A stretch of DNA of 46,760 nt, taken from contig CANSQL010000017.1 in NCBI GenBank assembly GCA_947649125.1, positions 1 to 46,760 of the forward strand. Direction: 5' to 3'. Positions 44,095-46,760 of this stretch are shown piece after piece. Every line of letters starts with the position of its first letter. Positions within the stretch are counted from its first letter, which is position 1. This DNA is from an uncultured Erysipelotrichaceae bacterium. Its GTDB lineage: Bacteria > Bacillota_I > Bacilli_A > Erysipelotrichales > Erysipelotrichaceae. Both the position numbers and the translations under genes were made by a program. The notes below the pieces were generated by a model. The model searched no databases. It saw only the letters and a program-made list of their open reading frames with translations, and was not told where the DNA came from.

Positions 44095-45587
44095 CAGATT
44101 GTTGACAAAGTGGTACTCCAAAAAGAGTATCGCTTTTCATTTGCTTCATAAATTTTAAAAACGCTGAAAATTATTCGTTTTATAATGACTTTAGAAGAAG
44201 TTTTCCAACTCCATCTTGCCATTCTTTTCAGATTATGACACGCAAAAATCATCAGCGATTGATGCTGATTTTTTTGTAATCCTTTCAACCTTGTATATCT
44301 CAAATTGTGATGCTCCTTACAGTCTCCAAATACACGTTCTATACTCTCTTTACGCAGTGGATATAATTCTTTCCATTCGGGTGTATGTCGTATCTCTTCC
44401 ATGACTTCTTCTCGATATTCTTCCCATACATGACGAGTAACTACTTTTTGATGATTCTTCGATTGGGTACATTTATTTAAAAAAGGACATTTCTTACAGT
44501 CTTCCGGATTTGATTTATACTCTTTATATCCTAATTTGTTCGTATTACTGTATTCCAGTATTTTGATGTTGGGACATATATAACAGTCGTATCCTTCATC
44601 GTAAACATATTCATATTTTTTGAAGTTTCCTTTCTTTGTCATTGGTCTTTTATATGGCGCATACATTTTTTGTTTATGCTCCAATATCGTCTTACATATT
44701 GCCGGGGTTATATATCCCGCATCTAAACATATGTTTTTGATCTGATCTTTGTATTTATCACTTAAGATTTGGTATGCCGGAAAGAATGATACACTGTCAT
44801 GCACATTGCCGGGTACGCATAGACTTAATATCACAAAGCCGTTCTTATCACAGAATGTCTGGTGTGAATAGGCAAAACATTTTTCCTTTTCCCCTTTATG
44901 AAAACAGCCACTTTCCGGATCTGTTTTGCTTACTTTAATATGCTTTGTTTCTACGTCTTTTTTCAGTTTGCCGGTTTCTTCATCATAATTCAGTTCTTCT
45001 TTTTCATTTGTTTTTATTGGCTTTTTCCCATGTTTTTCACGGTCTTTATTAATCTCATCCAAAAGTTCATCTTCATATACTTTCTTTACGATGGCAACTT
45101 CTTCATCTGTATGTTTGTTTTTATTTGCGTTTGCTTTTTGGTGCGTGGAATCTCCGTACACTGTTTCCATATCCACAAATCCATAGGTAATCGCTTGTTT
45201 TAATATCTGATCAAATATCTGTTCAAATACTTGGCTGTCTCCATATCTTCTGATATAGTTTTGACTCCATGTAGAATAGTTAGGTACCTGTTCATCCATT
45301 GAGATTCCCAGAAACCAGCGATATGCCAGATTTACCTGTATTTCTTTACAGGTTCTTCTCATAGAGCCTATACCAAACACGATATTTATAAAAATCATTT
45401 TGAAAAGTACCACAGGATCAATACTTGGTCTACCAAAATCACTGTATAGATGTTCAACTGATGGATAGATAAAACTCCAGTCTATACAGGATTCCAGTTT
45501 TCTCACTTCATGATCTTGTGGTACCAATCCTTCTATTGTATTCAATATGATATTATCATTTTTACTATTTCTTTTTGTCATTGCCAT
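44094..45587 (-). CDS. IS1182-type transposase
   Basis: This 497-residue protein has a DUF772-like N-terminal domain (VEHLYSDFGRPSIDPVVLFKMIFINIVFGIGSMRRTCKEI) and a DDE domain with VYGDSTHQKANANKNKH and LDAGYITPAICKTI. A C-terminal Glu region RKESIERVFGDCKEHHNLRYTRLKGL and a zinc-like CKKCPFLNKC cluster complete it, as is usual in the IS1182 group. It appears intact. The ATG (MAMTKRN) follows GGGAG, with extended -10 TGTTATAAT. The stop TGA uses bases 44094-44096: TG from the IS end and A from the flank if the IS begins at 44095. Confidence 0.92.
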   Translation of the reverse strand: MAMTKRNSKNDNIILNTIEGLVPQDHEVRKLESCIDWSFIYPSVEHLYSDFGRPSIDPVVLFKMIFINIVFGIGSMRRTCKEIQVNLAYRWFLGISMDEQVPNYSTWSQNYIRRYGDSQVFEQIFDQILKQAITYGFVDMETVYGDSTHQKANANKNKHTDEEVAIVKKVYEDELLDEINKDREKHGKKPIKTNEKEELNYDEETGKLKKDVETKHIKVSKTDPESGCFHKGEKEKCFAYSHQTFCDKNGFVILSLCVPGNVHDSVSFFPAYQILSDKYKDQIKNICLDAGYITPAICKTILEHKQKMYAPYKRPMTKKGNFKKYEYVYDEGYDCYICPNIKILEYSNTNKLGYKEYKSNPEDCKKCPFLNKCTQSKNHQKVVTRHVWEEYREEVMEEIRHTPEWKELYPLRKESIERVFGDCKEHHNLRYTRLKGLQKNQHQSLMIFACHNLKRMARWSWKTSSKVIIKRIIFSVFKIYEANEKRYSFWSTTLSTI

Positions 45588-45652
45588 CTCTAATCACTCC
45601 CAGTTCGCGTCTTTATTATAACATTTTTTGCTTGTGTTCAGACATATAAAAA

Positions 45653-45701
45653 GCAAGAAGAGCCTCAAGTTTTGCGAACTAGGACGAAGTCATCTTCTTG
45701 C
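45653..45701 (-). terminator. Hairpin upstream of the transposase (read-in terminator)
   Basis: GCAAGAAGA and TCTTCTTGC pair across a 31-base loop, and on the minus strand TTTTTATATG follows. It lies between the IS end and the transposase promoter, so it would block transcription entering from outside. Confidence 0.55.
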
Positions 45702-45741
45702 CTTTATATTTTATCATATTATTTTCTCTCAGAAAAGAAAA

Positions 45742-45779
45742 ACTGTTGACTTTGTTATTTTTATACTTTGTCAACAGTC
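45742..45779. repeat. Subterminal hairpin at the IS right end
   Basis: ACTGTTGAC and GTCAACAGT, the latter part of the terminal repeat, form 9-bp arms around an AT-rich loop. Only this end has the extra internal copy. Confidence 0.65.
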
Positions 45780-45781
45780 TG

Positions 45782-45802
45782 AAAGCTTCGCAAGGAAGCT
45801 TT
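45782..45802 (+). terminator. Right copy of the terminator hairpin (IS target duplication)
   Basis: Exact direct copy of 44074-44094. Here the plus-strand run TTTTTATTTG is intact, so this copy keeps the original terminator shape for transcripts leaving the hemolysin III side. The 103 bp to the next gene contain no feature I can support. Confidence 0.85.
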
Positions 45803-45905
45803 TTATTTGCGCCTTATACGCATCGATTTGATTGCCGCAGGTGCTTTCTTTCACATAAATAAAGATACACTGAAAAACGATCTGACTGCAGCACCCTTGA
45901 TTTTA

Positions 45906-46211
45906 TTACGACTTTCGTTTCTTTTTATTAGATTTCAACAGTTCCTGTAAAACCTCTAAAGCATATTCTGTCTGCAGTCGTTCTTTTTTACCGATATTTC
46001 TTTTTAATTGATTTTGAAATACTTCTATCTTTGATTTGATTTTATCAGTAATATCATTAGAAGTCGGTTTTATGATTATACTGCCGTCGCGGATATCGAT
46101 TTCTACATTTGAACTTGCCCCGATCCCAAGCTGATTACGCAGCTCAGAGGGAATACATATTCTTCCGAGGTCATCCACTTTTCTTTTTATACTCATAATA
46201 TCTACACCCAT
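45906..46211 (-). CDS. AbrB/SpoVT-like transition-state regulator
   Basis: The swapped-hairpin AbrB DNA-binding domain is clear: KRKVDDLGRICIPSELRNQLGIGASSNVEIDIRDGSIIIKP. A charged helical C-terminal part of about 50 residues rich in Lys and Gln follows, possibly coiled-coil. About 101 residues from the first ATG (MGVDIM) or 96 from the second, MSIKRKV; the second has GGGTG eight bases upstream, so the start is uncertain. It is divergent from an XRE regulator across a 20-bp inverted repeat that overlaps its promoter, which suggests autoregulation. Confidence 0.85.
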   Translation of the reverse strand: MGVDIMSIKRKVDDLGRICIPSELRNQLGIGASSNVEIDIRDGSIIIKPTSNDITDKIKSKIEVFQNQLKRNIGKKERLQTEYALEVLQELLKSNKKKRKS

Positions 46212-46229
46212 TCTCCTCTCTTCTCCTAT

Positions 46230-46260
46230 ATTATAACACACTTCGACTATTTGTCGGAGT
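46230..46260. promoter_or_regulatory. abrB-like promoter with overlapping inverted repeat
   Basis: On the minus strand TGTTATAAT gives an extended -10 (46230-46235). ACTTCGAC (46240-46247) and GTCGGAGT (46253-46260) are inverted arms with one mismatch around TATTT and cover the -35 zone. It is a good operator candidate for either flanking regulator. Confidence 0.65.
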
Positions 46261-46313
46261 ATAAATGTGTTATTTTATGAAAAAATATTACTGGGAAAAT
46301 TGGAAGTGAAAAT

Positions 46314-46574
46314 ATGAAGCATACAGAAACGGCCGACAACAATGTGATTTATATCATTGTCGGTAAAAACATACGTAAATATCGGAAGCAACAAGGTCTT
46401 AAGCAAGCAGAGCTTGCCGAGCTGTGCCATTTAAGTGAAGGCTTTATCAGTGATTTAGAAAGCAATACGTTCAGAACGATATCACTGAATACCTTATATT
46501 TGATTGCGAAAAAGCTCAATGTGCATATCAAGCAGTTATTTGATGATTTAGAAGAACATCAATCAAGTAAATAG
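46314..46574 (+). CDS. XRE-family transcriptional regulator
   Basis: The 86-residue protein is a single Cro/CI helix-turn-helix: IVGKNIRKYRKQQGLKQAELAELCHLSEGFISDLESNTFRTISLNTLYLIAKKLNVHIKQLFDDL. GGAAGTG precedes the ATG. It faces the AbrB-like gene and shares the intergenic inverted repeat. The target genes are unknown. Confidence 0.88.
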   Translation: MKHTETADNNVIYIIVGKNIRKYRKQQGLKQAELAELCHLSEGFISDLESNTFRTISLNTLYLIAKKLNVHIKQLFDDLEEHQSSK

Positions 46575-46760
46575 AAGCGGTAATAAGAAGCGTGATTTCT
46601 CTCTTGGATTTGCTTATTCACAGTGCTTTTCATGAAGCTGTTTCACGTTACCCTTTTATTAATATAAGAAAGATAATTATGATCGGCGGCAGTCTTGCAT
46701 AAGGAATAATCGAGTAGGAGATAAATAATTATTTTATTTATCGTCCTCTCACACCACCGT
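46575..46760. other. Non-coding end of window
   Basis: No gene is visible in the last 186 bp. GATAAATAA and TTATTTATC form a perfect 9-bp hairpin near 46720-46742. The final bases CCTCTCACACCACCGT recall sequence often found at group II intron/reverse transcriptase or mobile-element edges, but the window ends before this can be judged. Confidence 0.3.

Larger units (their letters stand above)
44095..45781. mobile_element. IS1182-family insertion sequence, intact
   Basis: The element is about 1687 bp. Its ends read inward CAGATTGTTGACAAAGT and CAGACTGTTGACAAAGT, matching at 16 of 17 positions. It is flanked by a 21-bp direct repeat that is the rho-independent terminator of the upstream gene. 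Because the hairpin arms are palindromic the exact boundary could shift by a few bases, but the asymmetric GCAAG loop, present in the same orientation on both sides, shows a direct target duplication rather than longer inverted repeats. One transposase gene fills most of it. Confidence 0.9.

Noticed and set aside
45803-45905. Possible decayed gene right of the IS (minus-strand frame VKESTCGNQIDAYKAQ...)
   Set aside because: It is about 30 codons, bounded by a stop just upstream, with no start signal or known motif; the plus strand is equally open by chance.

Overview
The window is an AT-rich stretch of a low-G+C Gram-positive (Firmicutes) chromosome. Gene content and order are strongly Bacillus-like: ribF-truB; hisS-aspS; relA-apt; recJ, secDF, comN, spoVB-like, DUF421 and yrzE-like; ruvAB; rplU-prp-rpmA-obgE; smc-ftsY-ylxM. 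Several protein details (a 983-residue SMC, EF-P with a non-PGKG tip loop, many DUF/FIVAR surface-protein features) suggest an Erysipelotrichia-like gut organism. That placement is inference. Most genes lie on the minus strand.

Layout. 1-3.1 kb: riboflavin kinase/FAD synthetase and tRNA pseudouridine synthase on minus, then a divergent TtcA-type tRNA thiolase fused to a GNAT acetyltransferase. 3.2-3.4 kb: a 6S RNA gene. 3.4-7.5 kb: a two-gene operon of fused ATPase-permease (MacB/FtsX type) ABC transporters, with a near-perfect cre box and an inverted repeat at its promoter. 7.6-11 kb: hisS-aspS behind a T-box leader. 11-16.3 kb: relA, apt, efp and recJ. 16.4-18.4 kb: an ECF sigma factor, putative anti-sigma factor and exported protein, next to a decayed regulator tail and a 22-bp palindrome. 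18.6-25.3 kb: comN-secDF, a SpoVB-like flippase, two small membrane proteins and ruvAB. 25.4-30.7 kb: exoA and a large GH123-like surface glycosidase with a repeat-rich, cre-containing upstream region. 30.7-33.1 kb: obgE and the L21/Prp/L27 operon with its leader RNA. 33.2-43.4 kb: dnaE, an NTF2-like protein, and the operon smc-ftsY-[ylxM/ackA]-nrnA. 43.4-46.8 kb: a hemolysin III family protein whose terminator has been hit by an IS1182-type element, then an AbrB-like and an XRE regulator facing each other across a shared inverted repeat.

The most unusual observations are: (i) ylxM has no stop codon and runs in frame into ackA, which has its own perfect Shine-Dalgarno inside the ylxM reading frame; (ii) an IS whose target duplication is a whole rho-independent terminator hairpin, so the transposase mRNA appears to borrow the host terminator and possibly its last stop-codon base; (iii) EF-P with Arg instead of Lys at the loop tip; (iv) HisRS with a Cys/His-rich tail; (v) a TtcA-GNAT fusion; (vi) SMC with short arms; (vii) two separate candidate CcpA sites. 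All motif calls were made by eye and no database search was run.
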